From contig CALSQO010000001.1 in the NCBI GenBank assembly GCA_943788495.1, positions 620,001 to 684,000 of the forward strand: a stretch of 64,000 nucleotides of DNA. Reading direction: 5' to 3'. This DNA comes from UA16 sp905478895. GTDB taxonomy: Bacteria; Bacteroidota; Bacteroidia; Flavobacteriales_D; Sanyastnellaceae. Under the pieces are notes generated by a model. It did no database searches and was not told the DNA's origin. It saw nothing but the letters and a program-made list of their open reading frames with translations. How positions within the stretch are numbered: the first letter of the stretch is position 1; each line of letters begins with the position of its first letter. Shown piece by piece: positions 9,501 to 17,571 of the stretch. The translations under genes were made by a program, and so were the position numbers.

Positions 9501-9997
9501 CGAATTTCACCCACCGCGATACCATTGGTCTCAATCAAGGGTGTTATCGCGTGACCATCTATGATTCCGGAGATGACGGTCAAAGTTTTTGGGCCAATTC
9601 GGATGGCAGCGGATACACCCGATTGAAAAAAGTCAGTGGGGGCAACTTTATCAACTTTGAGCCTGATTTCGGAAAATTCATTTCACAAGCCTTCTTCTTT
9701 CAAACGAATGTGGTTTCCGTGGATGAAAATCGAATGGCAGATTTGCAGAGCATCGTCGCGTTCCCAAATCCATCGGACGGTGAAGTAAGGTTGAGGTTGA
9801 GCGGGTTTGCCGATGGCCAGCGCCTCAAGTGGTCATGTTACAACCTCATGGGGCAAGAAGTCACATCCGGAACATTTCGCCATGTTCAAAGTCAATTGAA
9901 TGTGTTGAATCTCGCTGCCCTCCGGAAAGGGGCATACGCTGTGACGGTAATGGACGAACAGGGCAAGCGTTGGACGGAATGGATTCAGATTAGGTAA
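6506..9997 (+). CDS. secreted PNGase F-like glycosylasparaginase with LamG insertion and T9SS sorting domain
   Basis: 1163-residue exported protein. A signal peptide ends near residue 21. Residues 50-110 resemble the start of the PNGase F N-domain, with an EWD motif (Asp91) near paired cysteines 74 and 87. A LamG/concanavalin-like domain (about 302-471) is inserted. The PNGase F fold then resumes: RFITPYGIG with a DVSDF segment, FIEG (Glu681), LRTRASGHGFG, CAEFC (Glu741) and DRAAWCPG. Asp91, Glu681 and Glu741 align by eye with PNGase F catalytic Asp60, Glu118 and Glu206. The C-terminal ~85 residues are a type A T9SS sorting domain (FPNPSDGEV...). PNGase F enzymes remove N-glycans from asparagine; activity here is inferred. 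Confidence 0.75.
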   Translation: MKTALTCFAFSLLFFAFDAVAQEADTTWVQTYTWEAQNNPETAYDSPGRRWFDFPASDNDSSYQKILMYYNLKCFEDGTAGNLGYACGEWDYLSYSYLFDHTGELDSNLLTHPHWLIDDLVFESDTMILEPDGGAPMDTVRWTYPEFSIEAEGAESQVTDSEGASDWSELDWLSSGEPGGKMQWLWTADELAAWGWENLVVAGLEFPALSELQVRDAAQWSAHWVEVDTLNGFLFGTPAASSKVFDAVHPGRFIWDAPLTWDGASHLAITCEWSGETASADWSAIEGTNAPQRTWQAGTAGTYVSFDGNDRLEVAMDWIDSIQNEVTIEFWQRGNAEFQPENNSICEGMNAANQREINIHLPWSNGRVYWDAGYDGGYDRIDQAANAEDYEDRWNHWAFAKDAVAGTMAIYLNGALWHTGANKDNAFGEMVRFYIGCNANGGNDYRGDVDEFRVWSEALTAETIAAYYAGPVDESHPAWNSLEMDLTMEYNPELSALGDGEELILHGNAAVSTHVPSEAFYNPGAMPNDQRPALTWWYGEVENSGAVTVDHAERLPATSIVEWAVAGNGVEAISVDYGWSADQMKTTKTPDGSLLASYPIEGEAVVYMNDTLEFYSPAFEVIDRYELARFITPYGIGLTLDDDGWTWIFDVSDFAHLLRDSVELQAGNWQELLDMKFAFIEGTPPRDVKRMDAFWKGQQGLATFDENITDHLFVPEEGEEMFKLRTRASGHGFGSGNNCAEFCYNTHSVEVDGMLQWSWEVMRECADNPLYPQGGTWIYDRAAWCPGAPVDTKEFELTPVVTGQNEFAVDYDITYDPDGNYRFEGQIVAYGPPNMEHDVEVSQILAPSDEKVESRLNPVCKSPKVIIRNNGSEVLTSCTIAFGVQGGETQTYAWEGALAFLETEEVVLAYDDPILWEGDDEEWLVFEVQVNNPNGQVDEEPRNDAASSRFHRVPTWSYPDLDDNRVIIWTKTNAVPYETSIEITDAEGNMVWERSYSEPNFTHRDTIGLNQGCYRVTIYDSGDDGQSFWANSDGSGYTRLKKVSGGNFINFEPDFGKFISQAFFFQTNVVSVDENRMADLQSIVAFPNPSDGEVRLRLSGFADGQRLKWSCYNLMGQEVTSGTFRHVQSQLNVLNLAALRKGAYAVTVMDEQGKRWTEWIQIR

Positions 9998-10082
9998 TCT
10001 TTGGGGGGAAACCTCCTCTTCACGTGAGGGTGGTGAGAAAAATAGGGGGTGTGTTCATAATATTTTGGTTTTTTCTGAGCTG

Positions 10083-10109
10083 ACCCCCTAAAAAAAGGGG
10101 GTACATTTG
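10083..10109 (+). promoter_or_regulatory. glnN promoter region with overlapping inverted repeat
   Basis: A perfect inverted repeat (ACCCCCT at 10083-10089, AGGGGGT at 10096-10102, six A between) runs directly into TACATTTG (10102-10109), an exact Bacteroidota -7 element 24 bp before the glnN ATG. The palindrome thus sits in the -7/-33 spacer, where a repressor or activator would bind. It is not followed by a T run, so a terminator is unlikely. No clear -33 TTTG is present at standard spacing, consistent with a regulated promoter. Confidence 0.5.
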
Positions 10110-10133
10110 CAGAATCAAAGAAAAACCAGCGAA

Positions 10134-12320
10134 ATGAGCATTTCACGAAAAAAAGCACTGGAGGAAGTTTTGGAACGTAAGCCACGTGCCGTTCATCGTC
10201 CGGATAACAAGATTTCTGCTTATTACGGAGAGAATGTATTCAATCTCACCATGATGAAGCAATACCTCACCGATGAGGCATGCGAGAGCATTGAGGATGC
10301 GATGGAGAATCATACCTCCATTAGCCGTGACATTGCAGATCAAGTTGCTTCAGCGATGAAGGAATGGGCGATCACCCGCGGCGCCACGCACTACACGCAC
10401 TGGTTTCAGCCTTTGACCGGAGCAACAGCTGAAAAGCACGACAGCTTTATTACACCAACTTCCGACGGCCGGGTCATTGAAAAATTTGATGGCTCTTTGC
10501 TCGTTCAGCAAGAGCCGGATGCAAGTTCATTTCCCAACGGAGGCATTCGCAATACGTTCGAAGCTCGCGGATACACGCTGTGGGATCCAACATCACCTGC
10601 CTTCGTCTGGGAGAATACGCTCTGCATTCCCACGATCTTTATCAGCTACACGGGCTTTGCGTTGGACAACAAGATGCCAATGCTCAAGGCGCTGGCCAGC
10701 ATTGATGAATCAGCGACCGCAGTTTGCCAATATTTTGATAAAAACATCACCAAGGTCGTTGCTACTTTGGGATGGGAGCAAGAATACTTTTTGGTCGATA
10801 AGGCGCTGTATGCCGCTCGCCCCGATTTGCAAATGACAGGCCGGGCGTTGTTTGGCGCTGCGCCGGCAAAAGGGCAGCAACTGGACGACCACTATTTCGG
10901 ATCGATTCCTGCCCGAGCGACTGCTTTCATGAAGGAGTTCGAATTGGAGTCCCACAAGTTGGGCATTCCAGTGACCACCCGGCACAATGAGGTGGCACCC
11001 AACCAATTTGAGTGTGCGCCGGTATTCGAGGAGGCCAACTTGGCGAACGATCACAACCTGATGTTGATGGAGGTGATGGAGCAGGTTGCACGTCGTCACA
11101 ACTTCCAACTCTTGCTGCACGAAAAGCCTTACCCTGGTTTGAACGGCTCAGGAAAACACAACAATTGGTCGCTTGGAACAAATACAGGAGTAAACCTGCT
11201 CAAGCCCGGGAACAATCCCAAAACAAACTTGCGGTTCTTGACCTTCTTTGTGAATACCCTCGCAGCCTTGCACAAGCACGCAGATATCGTCCGCGCTGCG
11301 ATTGCATCGGTTGGCAACGATCATCGCCTCGGAGCGAATGAGGCACCTCCTGCCATCATCAGTGCGTTCATAGGGTCCCAATTGTCGGAGTTGTTGGATG
11401 CTTTGGAGACAAGCATCAAGGCCGGGAAGTTGACGCCCGAAGACAAAACAGCTTTGAAGCTCGAAATCGGGCGTATTCCGGAGGTGATGTTGGATAACAC
11501 CGATAGAAATCGAACATCTCCTTTTGCTTTTACGGGAAACAAATTCGAACTGCGAGCCGTTGGGTCGACGGCAAACTGTGCCGTTTCCATGACGGTGCTC
11601 AACACCATCGTATCCGATCAATTGCAATCATTCAAGCGCGAGGTAGACCAACGCATTGCATCGGGTGACAAAAAGGATGATGCCATTCTCAAGGAATTGC
11701 AAAAATTGATCGCCCAAAGCAAATCCATTCGATTTGAAGGCAATGGGTACTCCGATGAATGGGTTGACGAGGCAAAGAAGCGGGGCTTGTCCAACTTGCG
11801 CAATACGCCTGAAGCTTTGAATGTGTTGAATCGCAAAGAGGTACAGGACTTGTTTGAAAAAATGGGTGTTTTGAGCAAGCAAGAGTTAGGTGCGCGAGTT
11901 GAGGTTGATTTGGAGAATTACATCTTGAAGCGTCAAATCGAATACCGCGTTCTCTTGGATATGAGCCGCAGCACAATTCTTCCGGCTGCCATCCGATTCC
12001 AAAGTGGACTTCTAACCAATGTGGAGCAACTGAACGCCGTTCTCGGAAAGGAAGCATCAAAGTTTTCTGTAGCACAGATGGCCATGATTCAATCCGCCGG
12101 ATCCGTCATTCAAGAGCTGCATGCTGCAGCCGCCAAAATGGAGGAGGTGCACGATCGAGCGGAGGGAGCGATAAATGCCTTGGAAAAGGCACGGGCGTTT
12201 GCGGAGAAAGTCGTTCCATGCATGGAGGCTGTTGCCGATTTCTGCGCCCAACTTGAATTGATGGTCGATGACGCTCAGTGGCCATTGCCAAAGTTTACAG
12301 AGCTTCTGTTTACGCGCTAA
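10134..12320 (+). CDS. glnN: glutamine synthetase type III
   Basis: ATP-dependent ligation of ammonia to glutamate, the main entry of ammonium into metabolism. At 728 residues it has the length of the GSIII class, far longer than GSI or GSII. Recognisable segments are THWFQPLTGATAEKHDSF near the N-terminus, TTRHNEVAPNQFECAP, and GLNGSGKHNNWSLGTNTG at the nucleotide/substrate site. GSIII enzymes form double-hexamer rings and are typical of Bacteroidota and Cyanobacteria. The ATG at 10134 is chosen over a TTG at 10107, which lies inside the -7 element. No GlnK, AmtB or glutamate synthase gene is adjacent. An excellent terminator follows. Confidence 0.95.
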   Translation: MSISRKKALEEVLERKPRAVHRPDNKISAYYGENVFNLTMMKQYLTDEACESIEDAMENHTSISRDIADQVASAMKEWAITRGATHYTHWFQPLTGATAEKHDSFITPTSDGRVIEKFDGSLLVQQEPDASSFPNGGIRNTFEARGYTLWDPTSPAFVWENTLCIPTIFISYTGFALDNKMPMLKALASIDESATAVCQYFDKNITKVVATLGWEQEYFLVDKALYAARPDLQMTGRALFGAAPAKGQQLDDHYFGSIPARATAFMKEFELESHKLGIPVTTRHNEVAPNQFECAPVFEEANLANDHNLMLMEVMEQVARRHNFQLLLHEKPYPGLNGSGKHNNWSLGTNTGVNLLKPGNNPKTNLRFLTFFVNTLAALHKHADIVRAAIASVGNDHRLGANEAPPAIISAFIGSQLSELLDALETSIKAGKLTPEDKTALKLEIGRIPEVMLDNTDRNRTSPFAFTGNKFELRAVGSTANCAVSMTVLNTIVSDQLQSFKREVDQRIASGDKKDDAILKELQKLIAQSKSIRFEGNGYSDEWVDEAKKRGLSNLRNTPEALNVLNRKEVQDLFEKMGVLSKQELGARVEVDLENYILKRQIEYRVLLDMSRSTILPAAIRFQSGLLTNVEQLNAVLGKEASKFSVAQMAMIQSAGSVIQELHAAAAKMEEVHDRAEGAINALEKARAFAEKVVPCMEAVADFCAQLELMVDDAQWPLPKFTELLFTR

Positions 12321-12360
12321 TGCCGAAGTGCCCTGGGGCATGTGAATCCGACAAACACGA

Positions 12361-12391
12361 AAGGGCTGGCCACGAGGCTAGCCCTTTTTTT
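12361..12391 (+). terminator. rho-independent terminator of glnN
   Basis: Eleven-pair stem (12361-12371 with 12376-12386, one G-T pair), tetraloop ACGA, followed by T7. It separates glnN from the PorE-like gene. Confidence 0.9.
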
Positions 12392-12478
12392 GATCAAATT
12401 TCCGGCTTTATTTGCAACAGATTGCACCGAAATGCTCGCTTTGCCTTACATTCGAGCACAGATTTAAATCGATACGAA

Positions 12479-14476
12479 ATGCACAACAACCTGCAAGCTT
12501 TTTGTACCCGAACTGGTTTGGCCAGTTTGCTCATCTTGTTTTCAATCGGAACACTGATTGCACAAACGGACTTTGCGGCTGAAGCCGATCAGGCATTTGA
12601 AAAGGATGCATACAGCACCTCCGCTCAAGAATATATCAAGGCCTATGCGAAAGTCAAGGATATTGAGGAAAAAGGGCGTATTGCTTTCATGGCAGGCGAG
12701 AGTTTTCGCATGATGCTGGAACCAGCGGCTGCTGAAGAATGGTATGACAAAGCGATTGGTTTGCGCTATGGCACAGAGGATCCGAGCGTTTACTTGGCCT
12801 ATGGTGATGTGATGCGCTCTCAACAGGCCTTTGATGATGCCATCGAATGGTACATTGCGTATAAGGAAAATGGAGGAGACGCAGCGGTAGCAGATGCCCG
12901 TGTCGAACAATCTGACAACGATGCATTGGAGTTGGATGAACCCTCTAGCCGCTACATCGTTGAGAACCTGCTTCTCTTGAACTCGGACGGCTATGATTAC
13001 GGATTGGGCTACTCTTCCAAAAAATCGGATGAGGTTGTCTTCGCTTCATCCAGGGAAAGCTCAGCGGGCTCAGGTGAGGACCCCATTACAGGCCAAAGCT
13101 ACATGGACTTGTTTCGATCGGAACAAGACAAGAAAGGTCGTTGGAGCACGCCGGAGCCTTTGAACTCAACTGTTAACTCGGAGTTCAACGAAGGAACCGT
13201 GACGTTCGATAAAAAATACAAGAACATCTATTTCACACGGTGCATTTCGGATGATGAAACATCATTCGCTTGTGACCTATACCGGGCATCGTCCATGGGT
13301 GCGAAATTTGGTCCTGCTGAAGTGATAGAGTTGATTGATCGTGATTCAAATGACAGCTCGCAAGTGGGGCATCCAAGCTTCACCACAGACAATGATTTTT
13401 TGATGTTCGTTTCGGACATGGAAGGAGGTTTTGGTGGCAAGGATATTTGGTATGTGTCATACGACAGCAAAGAAGATGCTTTCGGAGAGCCGGTGAACAT
13501 GGGTGAGAATGTCAATACGTCTGGGGATGAAATGTTCCCAAATATGCGCTTTGATGGAACGCTGTATTTTTCGTCGAGCAGTGGAAAAATGGGTGGTTTG
13601 GACATCCTATCGGCAAAGCCTGCTGAAGGCACAATGAAATTTGAAAAGGCAGAAACCGCTCCATACCCACTCAACAGTAGTGCGGACGATTTCAGCATCG
13701 TTTTCAAGGATGATGAAGACTCAGGAATTTTCACTTCCAGCCGGGTAGGCGGCAAGGGAAAGGATGATTTGTATTCATTCACGTTGCCCGACATGAAGTT
13801 TTGTTTTCGTGCCAATGTCTATGATTACGACACCGGAAATCCTTTGATGGCATCGGTAGCAATCAATGGTTCCAATGGTGATTCATGGACATTCACAGCG
13901 GATGCTGACGGTGGATTTGAGCTTTGTGGAGATGAGATTAAGAAGCGTTCTACCTACGATGTTGACGTTGAACTTCAGGGCTTCATCAGCACGGGAGATC
14001 GGTTCTCAACCGTAGGGCTCAGCGAGAGCACAACGTTTGCGCGGGAGTATTTCTTGAAGGAAGTTGTCTTGGATCAGGAATATCAAATGCCGCTCGTTCT
14101 CTACGCATTCAACGAGGCGGAACTATTGGTGAATGAGGAGGTGAATAGTGCGGATTCGTTGGCCTACCTCTTGGATATCATGGAGCGGAATGAAACCTAT
14201 GTCATTCAGTTGGAGTCGCACACGGACAGCCGCGGTAAAGATGATTACAATGAGGAGCTGTCCCAACGACGTGCCCAAACATGTGTCGATTATTTGATCA
14301 ATGCGGGCATTGAAAGAGATCGACTCGTGGCTGCAGGCCGTGGTGAATCCATGCTTTTGGTTTCGGATTCAGAAATCAACCGAATGAAGACTGAGGAGGA
14401 GAAGGAACGGGCCCACCAAGCCAACCGTAGAACGGTTTTCCGGATCATGCGTTTCGACTACGTTCCTGGAGAATAA
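12479..14476 (+). CDS. PorE-like outer-membrane protein (TPR, PD40 propeller, CRD, OmpA)
   Basis: Signal peptide to about residue 28 (...GTLIAQ), TPR-like helices (about 30-140), PD40/WD40-type beta-propeller repeats (about 160-430; FASSRES, GHPSFTTDNDFLMFVSD, NMRFDGTLYFSS), a carboxypeptidase-regulatory-like domain (about 438-520; YDTGNPLMASV) and a C-terminal OmpA-like peptidoglycan-binding domain (about 537-650; ESHTDSRGKDDYNEELSQRR). This four-part order is that of Porphyromonas PorE, which links the type IX secretion complex to peptidoglycan. Many Bacteroidota carry paralogues of this layout, so the T9SS role is inferred. Start ATG 12479 precedes the signal peptide; an upstream in-frame start at 12278 would lie inside glnN. 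Confidence 0.8.
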   Translation: MHNNLQAFCTRTGLASLLILFSIGTLIAQTDFAAEADQAFEKDAYSTSAQEYIKAYAKVKDIEEKGRIAFMAGESFRMMLEPAAAEEWYDKAIGLRYGTEDPSVYLAYGDVMRSQQAFDDAIEWYIAYKENGGDAAVADARVEQSDNDALELDEPSSRYIVENLLLLNSDGYDYGLGYSSKKSDEVVFASSRESSAGSGEDPITGQSYMDLFRSEQDKKGRWSTPEPLNSTVNSEFNEGTVTFDKKYKNIYFTRCISDDETSFACDLYRASSMGAKFGPAEVIELIDRDSNDSSQVGHPSFTTDNDFLMFVSDMEGGFGGKDIWYVSYDSKEDAFGEPVNMGENVNTSGDEMFPNMRFDGTLYFSSSSGKMGGLDILSAKPAEGTMKFEKAETAPYPLNSSADDFSIVFKDDEDSGIFTSSRVGGKGKDDLYSFTLPDMKFCFRANVYDYDTGNPLMASVAINGSNGDSWTFTADADGGFELCGDEIKKRSTYDVDVELQGFISTGDRFSTVGLSESTTFAREYFLKEVVLDQEYQMPLVLYAFNEAELLVNEEVNSADSLAYLLDIMERNETYVIQLESHTDSRGKDDYNEELSQRRAQTCVDYLINAGIERDRLVAAGRGESMLLVSDSEINRMKTEEEKERAHQANRRTVFRIMRFDYVPGE

Positions 14477-15649
14477 GTGGAAGACTCTAGGTACGCAAAC
14501 CGAGGGGTGTCCTCGGGAAAGGAAGAAGTACACGCGGCCATTCAAGGCATCGATAAGGGCTTATTTCCCCAAGCTTTTTGCAAGGTTGTCCCTGATTATT
14601 TGACCGGAAGTGATGAGCATTGCATTGTCATGCACGCGGACGGCGCGGGGACGAAATCCGCATTGGCATACATGTATTGGAAAGCAACAGGAGATCTTTC
14701 CGTGTGGAAGGGAATTGCTCAGGATGCTTTGGTCATGAACATCGACGACCTTTTGTGTGTCGGATCGTTGGGTCCAATTTTGGTATCGAGTACCATTGGC
14801 CGAAACAAACACTTGATTCCTGGGGAGGTAATCAAAGCGATTATTACGGGTACGGAAGAGTTGTTGGCTGAGCTGCGAACACATGGCATTGACATTCGCA
14901 GCACAGGCGGCGAAACCGCGGATGTTGGAGATTTGGTGCGCACCATTATTGTGGATTCGACTGTAGTGGCGCGCATGCATCGTGATGAAGTCATTGACAA
15001 CGCCAATATTGCCGCAGGCCAAGTGATTGTCGGTTTATCAAGTTATGGCCAAGCCAGCTGGGAATCTGAGTACAACGGTGGAATGGGGTCGAATGGATTG
15101 ACATCCGCTCGCCACGATGTTTTCTCAAAAGAATTGATGGCGCAATTTCCTGAAAGCTTCGACCCTGGTACTGACGAACAGTGGGTATATACTGGAAAGT
15201 GGGGGTTGACAGATGCAGTAGAAGGAGTGCCGTTGGATGCGGGAAAAATGGTCTTGTCACCGACCCGCAGTTACGCCCCATTGATGGCCAAGATTTTGCC
15301 CACATTTGGAGCGAAAATTAGCGGCATGGTGCATTGTTCGGGTGGAGCGCAGACGAAGGTGTTGCACTTTGTGGACAACGTCCATGTCGTCAAAGACAAC
15401 CTCTTTCCAACGCCGCCGTTGTTCCAAATGATTCAGAAGAGTTCCGGAACGAATTGGAAGGAGATGTACGAGGTTTTTAACATGGGCCATCGCATGGAAC
15501 TTTACACGGATCCGGAGACAGCCGAATCCATCATCGAAGCTTCGATTGCCATGGGCGTTGATGCCAAAGTCATCGGCCACTGTGAGGCGTTCGAAGGCAA
15601 ACGGGTTACCGTTTCTGGCGCACACGGGAGCTTTCAATACGGAGATTAG
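14477..15649 (+). CDS. purM: phosphoribosylformylglycinamidine cyclo-ligase (AIR synthase), long form
   Basis: Closes the imidazole ring in purine synthesis, making AIR from FGAM with ATP. The PurM fold is evident: GTKSALAYMYW near the start, DALVMNIDDLLCVG, STGGETADVGDLV and GLSSYGQASWESEYNGGMGSNG. At 390 residues it belongs to the longer Bacteroidota branch rather than the ~345-residue proteobacterial type. The GTG start at 14477 directly abuts the TAA of the PorE-like gene. prfA follows after 8 bp and pyrF after a further 9 bp, so purM, prfA and pyrF are probably co-transcribed. Confidence 0.9.
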   Translation: MEDSRYANRGVSSGKEEVHAAIQGIDKGLFPQAFCKVVPDYLTGSDEHCIVMHADGAGTKSALAYMYWKATGDLSVWKGIAQDALVMNIDDLLCVGSLGPILVSSTIGRNKHLIPGEVIKAIITGTEELLAELRTHGIDIRSTGGETADVGDLVRTIIVDSTVVARMHRDEVIDNANIAAGQVIVGLSSYGQASWESEYNGGMGSNGLTSARHDVFSKELMAQFPESFDPGTDEQWVYTGKWGLTDAVEGVPLDAGKMVLSPTRSYAPLMAKILPTFGAKISGMVHCSGGAQTKVLHFVDNVHVVKDNLFPTPPLFQMIQKSSGTNWKEMYEVFNMGHRMELYTDPETAESIIEASIAMGVDAKVIGHCEAFEGKRVTVSGAHGSFQYGD

Positions 15650-15657
15650 CTCAGCGC

Positions 15658-16740
15658 ATGAAACGAGAGGATGCCCTTACGCAGAAATTGTCCTCGATTG
15701 CCGACAGATACCGAGAAGTGGAAAAATTGGTAGGCGATCCTGAGGTGATCAAAGATGCCAGGCGCTACCGTGATTTGATGCGAGAATACAAACGACTTGA
15801 GCACATAGTCGCGCATCAGGAATCTTTGATTTCATTGGAGAAAGACCTGGATCAGGCCGAAGAGTGGATCGCGGGAGACGACGAAGATTACAAGGCATTG
15901 GCCTTGGAGGAACGTCCTGAGCTACAGCGGAAATTGACTGCGGCCTATGAGGCTGCAAAAATCATGTTGTTGCCGAGGGATGAAGTTGACGATCGACCCG
16001 TCATGATTGAATTCAGAGCGGGAACAGGGGGAGACGAAGCGGCACTTTTTGCGGGCGACCTTTTCCGCATGTACCAAAAACATTGCACGGATAAAGGATG
16101 GACTTGGAGTTTGGTAAATGCCAATGAAGGAACTGCCGGAGGGTTCAAGGAGGTCGTTGCTCGGGTTGAAGGGGAAGGCGTATACGGTTGGTTGAAATTT
16201 GAAAGTGGCGTGCACCGTGTTCAGCGCGTGCCGGATACAGAATCCCAAGGACGGGTGCACACGAGTGCTGCCACAGTAGCTGTTTTACCGGTGGCCGAAT
16301 CGGTGGATGTCGACCTTAATGTCAGCGATATCCGCAGGGACACGTTCCGTGCGAGTGGTGCCGGTGGTCAGCACGTCAACAAAACAGAATCAGCCGTAAG
16401 GCTCACGCATGGGCCTTCTGGCATTGTTGTCGAGTGCCAAGATGGTCGCTCACAGCACCAAAACTACGAGCATGCCCTAACGGTTTTGAGAACGAGGCTT
16501 TTTGAACGAGAGCGAGAGCGAATCGCCGCTGATCAAGCGCAAAAGCGCAAATCATTGGTGAGCACCGGAGACCGATCAGCAAAAATCAGAACTTACAATT
16601 TTCCACAAGGGCGCGTAACGGATCACCGCATTCATTTCACCTCCCATGCCTTGCCCGCTATCTTAGGCGGGGAATTGACTCCTGTAATTGAGGCACTTCG
16701 CATGGCAGAACAAGCTGAACTTCTCGCCTCACAGAATTAA
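15658..16740 (+). CDS. prfA: peptide chain release factor 1
   Basis: Recognises UAA and UAG stop codons and triggers peptide release. The catalytic GGQ is present in GAGGQHVNKTES, and the tripeptide anticodon is PDT in RVPDTESQGR, which is the P-x-T signature of RF1 (RF2 would show SPF). Length 360 is typical. It starts at ATG 15658, eight bases after purM, in the purM-prfA-pyrF run. Confidence 0.97.
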   Translation: MKREDALTQKLSSIADRYREVEKLVGDPEVIKDARRYRDLMREYKRLEHIVAHQESLISLEKDLDQAEEWIAGDDEDYKALALEERPELQRKLTAAYEAAKIMLLPRDEVDDRPVMIEFRAGTGGDEAALFAGDLFRMYQKHCTDKGWTWSLVNANEGTAGGFKEVVARVEGEGVYGWLKFESGVHRVQRVPDTESQGRVHTSAATVAVLPVAESVDVDLNVSDIRRDTFRASGAGGQHVNKTESAVRLTHGPSGIVVECQDGRSQHQNYEHALTVLRTRLFERERERIAADQAQKRKSLVSTGDRSAKIRTYNFPQGRVTDHRIHFTSHALPAILGGELTPVIEALRMAEQAELLASQN

Positions 16741-16749
16741 TTTGCAGCC

Positions 16750-17571
16750 ATGAAGAACCGAGACGATATCTACGCCCAAATCAGAGCGAAAGAATCATGC
16801 TTGTGCATTGGACTTGATCCCGATGTTGAGCGGATCCCGAGCCATTGCGGAGAAGGTGTGGCGGCCATGGAACGTTTTTGCATGTCCATTGTGGAGGCAA
16901 CACACGACCTCGCTGTAGCCTTCAAGCCAAATTTGGCCTTTTTTGAGCAGTACGGTGAGTCGGGATGGGCCGCCTTGCGCAGAATTATCGCATGCATTCC
17001 AGAGGAGTGCATGGTTATCGCAGATGCCAAGCGCGGGGATATTGGCAATACGGCTCGGCGATACGCGAAAGCCATGTTTGATGCACTGGGCGCACATGCG
17101 GTGACAGTTGCGCCATACATGGGAGCGGATAGCGTGACGCCATTCATGGATGGGTATCCGAATCATTGGACCATTTTGCTTGCCTTGACTTCCAATTCCG
17201 GCGCTGAAGATTTTGAATTTCATGGTTCGCCTCCTCTTTTTGAACGTGTTCTAACGAAATCGCAAGAGTGGGGTTCACCTGACCAATTGATGTTTGTCGT
17301 TGGTGCTACGCGACCGGACTCCATTGCAAGGTCACGCCAACTTGCACCCGAAAACTTCTTTCTGGTTCCCGGCGTCGGTGCTCAAGGTGGAAATCTCCAA
17401 GCGGTATTGGACGCGGGCTGGAATGATCAATGCGGTTTGCTCATCAACGCGTCAAGAAGTATTTTATATGCTTCTGACGGAGCTGATTTTGCATCCGCCG
17501 CCCGAACGGCAGCATCCTCACTTCAGAAAGAAATGGCCGCGACAATTCGAGCGAAGCAAGGCAACGAATGA
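16750..17571 (+). CDS. pyrF: orotidine 5'-phosphate decarboxylase
   Basis: Last step of UMP synthesis: decarboxylation of OMP. The catalytic Asp-Lys array is seen in IADAKRGDIGNTARRYA, and the substrate-binding segments in CIGLDPDVERIP, FKPNLAFFEQYG and VGATRPDS. Its 273 residues place it in the longer (type 2) OMPDC group rather than the ~230-residue group. It starts 9 bp after prfA, and its stop overlaps the next gene's ATG (ATGA at 17568-17571). pyrD lies elsewhere in the window (56401), so the pathway genes are dispersed. Confidence 0.93.
   Translation: MKNRDDIYAQIRAKESCLCIGLDPDVERIPSHCGEGVAAMERFCMSIVEATHDLAVAFKPNLAFFEQYGESGWAALRRIIACIPEECMVIADAKRGDIGNTARRYAKAMFDALGAHAVTVAPYMGADSVTPFMDGYPNHWTILLALTSNSGAEDFEFHGSPPLFERVLTKSQEWGSPDQLMFVVGATRPDSIARSRQLAPENFFLVPGVGAQGGNLQAVLDAGWNDQCGLLINASRSILYASDGADFASAARTAASSLQKEMAATIRAKQGNE

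Noticed and set aside
8894..9583. Long open frame antisense to the PNGase F-like gene (229 codons)
   Set aside because: It lies wholly inside a well-supported gene, has no homology I recognise, and is of the kind produced by codon bias on the opposite strand. The same holds for the antisense frames in dnaX, glnN, rpoB, rpoC and others.
10020..10027. TCACGTGA palindrome after the PNGase F-like gene
   Set aside because: An 8-bp palindrome of this kind is expected by chance; there is no second copy or promoter context.
10083..10102. Inverted repeat before glnN as a terminator of the PNGase F-like gene
   Set aside because: No T run follows it, and it overlaps an exact -7 promoter box.
12278..12478. 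N-terminal extension of the PorE-like protein starting inside glnN
   Set aside because: The extension crosses a strong terminator, and the signal peptide starts at 12479.
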